From Melanocharis versteri (lineage: Eukaryota; Chordata; Aves; Passeriformes; Melanocharitidae): 64,000 nt of DNA. How positions within the stretch are numbered: the first letter of the stretch is position 1; each line of letters opens with the position of its first letter. Shown in pieces: positions 63,127-64,000 of this stretch. Below the pieces are notes generated by a model. That model was given only the letters and a program-made list of their open reading frames with translations. It did no database searches and was not told the origin of the DNA. The stretch covers positions 62,001 to 126,000 of the forward strand of contig VZTG01004618.1 of assembly GCA_013397845.1 (NCBI GenBank). The letters are read 5' to 3'. Made by a program: the position numbers and the translations under genes.

Positions 63127-63186
63127 TTTTTATAATGAATATATTTTTTATAATTAATATATTTTTTATAATTAATATGTTTTTTC
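63127..63186. repeat. 18-bp AT-only tandem repeat, about three copies
   Basis: The unit ATATATTTTTTATAATTA is present in two full copies (63,139-63,156 and 63,157-63,174) with partial copies on both sides. The repeated peptide seen in the minus-strand frame across it is a consequence of the 18-base period. Confidence 0.92.
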
Positions 63187-63312
63187 TACATGTCTTCAGC
63201 TGGTTTTCCAACCTAGTAAAACCTAAATTTTCACTATCAAAGTTCAGACTTTGTTGAACAAGTACTATTAACTTATATACTGTGTTCTGGAGCATGTACT
63301 GAAGTTTAAGTT

Positions 63313-63362
63313 TAGATTGTTTTGGCTTGGAAGAGACCTTAAAGATCAGATAATTCCAAAAC
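63313..63362 (-). mobile_element. Short CR1 3'-end scrap
   Basis: Read in reverse, the stretch with TTTTGGCTTGGAAGAGACC followed by TTAAAGATCAGATAATTCCA matches the usual avian CR1 3' block ('ggtttgggttggaagggaccttaaagatcatctagttccaa'). About 50 bases survive. The tail and the rest of the element are not recognisable. Confidence 0.75.
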
Positions 63363-64000
63363 TGAAAAGAATTGTTCTTAAAGTACCTTTTCATATCTTG
63401 CTTAATTTTGCTTATTCATTTTTCCCCAGAAAGTGAAATGCTATTCTTCTGTTTCTTTATTTTAGAGTAAAAGCGCTTGTTTTGGGTTTCCTTCCCAATG
63501 CAGACTTTTCCCTTATATTTCATCTTGTGCTTGAAATAGATTTCAAAGCATAAGATGATCTTCAATAAGAAAAAGCTATGAGTATCAGAGTTGAAAACGA
63601 GGCTTAAGGTAAAATACTTGATGGGAAAATTTTCACTTTGAGATGCAATTATCAGCAATTAAATTCATGAGTGTTTTCATGGCAAATTGATAACTTGAGT
63701 TACACGTGATTAATCTGCACAATTTGCAAGAAACTCATCAGAAATAAAAAATGTTACAACAGCTTGAAATTTGTGTAGGGGATTCAGAGACCAGGTGGTA
63801 AGATAAAAATTTTATGCTAATGTTATAGTTTCACCAGTCATTTCTGACTGATACGGAAGGATAGTCTCTGACTAGTGTGTAAGGATATTTTCTTATGGAG
63901 TGTTAGGATAGAGGAGTTTATATAATTTATATTCCTTCACTTAAGCAAACTACTGCAGAGATACTGACACGTGCATGCCTCCTTTAAACGTCACAACAAA
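63363..64000. other. AT-rich sequence, no supported gene
   Basis: An 80-codon minus-strand frame at 63,416-63,658 is Lys/Ile/Phe-rich and unrecognised. I see nothing else. Confidence 0.65.

Noticed and set aside
1..64000. tRNA, rRNA, known microRNA or CRISPR array
   Set aside because: I looked for tRNA A and B box patterns, familiar microRNA seeds and regularly spaced repeats and saw none that hold up. A covariance-model scan would be needed to exclude degenerate copies.

Overview
This window looks like nuclear DNA from a bird. The main evidence is repeat content: a CR1 LINE 3' end (32,222-32,605) with the characteristic avian wording and an ATTCTATG-derived tail, two short CR1 3' scraps, and a solo LTR (27,583-28,172) whose layout I recognise as the common avian ERVL-type LTR. 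Much older CR1/L3-like LINE pieces of the kind shared by birds, crocodilians and turtles are also present. The DNA is mostly AT-rich, with a single dense CpG island. I cannot name the species or chromosome.

I found no protein-coding exon I would defend. Open frames are short, lack recognisable domains, and often overlap on both strands or lie on repeats. The window reads as a gene desert or the inside of a very long intron. The best hints of transcription are the CpG island at 8,640-9,062 (a probable promoter), a textbook-looking 3' splice site at 30,447-30,480, and the promoter and polyadenylation signals inside the solo LTR.

Layout: 1-2.7 kb is unique AT-rich DNA. 2.7-4.45 kb holds two plus-strand pieces of an ancient CR1/L3-like LINE separated by a GC-richer stretch. 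8.2-9.2 kb holds a 21-base T run and the CpG island. 9.2-21.6 kb is unique sequence with a perfect 22-bp palindrome at 15.2 kb. 21.64-23.95 kb is a long minus-strand ancient LINE covering endonuclease and reverse-transcriptase sequence. 27.58-28.17 kb is the solo LTR with near-identical 5-bp flanks. 31.87-32.6 kb is a cluster of three CR1-type 3' ends in the same orientation. 37.5 kb has a TA/CA hairpin microsatellite. 55.59-55.75 kb is an old foldback element. 61.56, 63.13 and 63.31 kb carry small tandem repeats and a CR1 scrap. The remainder is unique sequence in which I see no supported gene.

There is no operon, CRISPR array, rRNA or convincing tRNA. No new coding system is visible. The observations most worth checking are the isolated CpG island, the foldback element, the splice-site candidate and the nested CR1 cluster. 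All repeat calls come from recalled consensus wording, not from an alignment.
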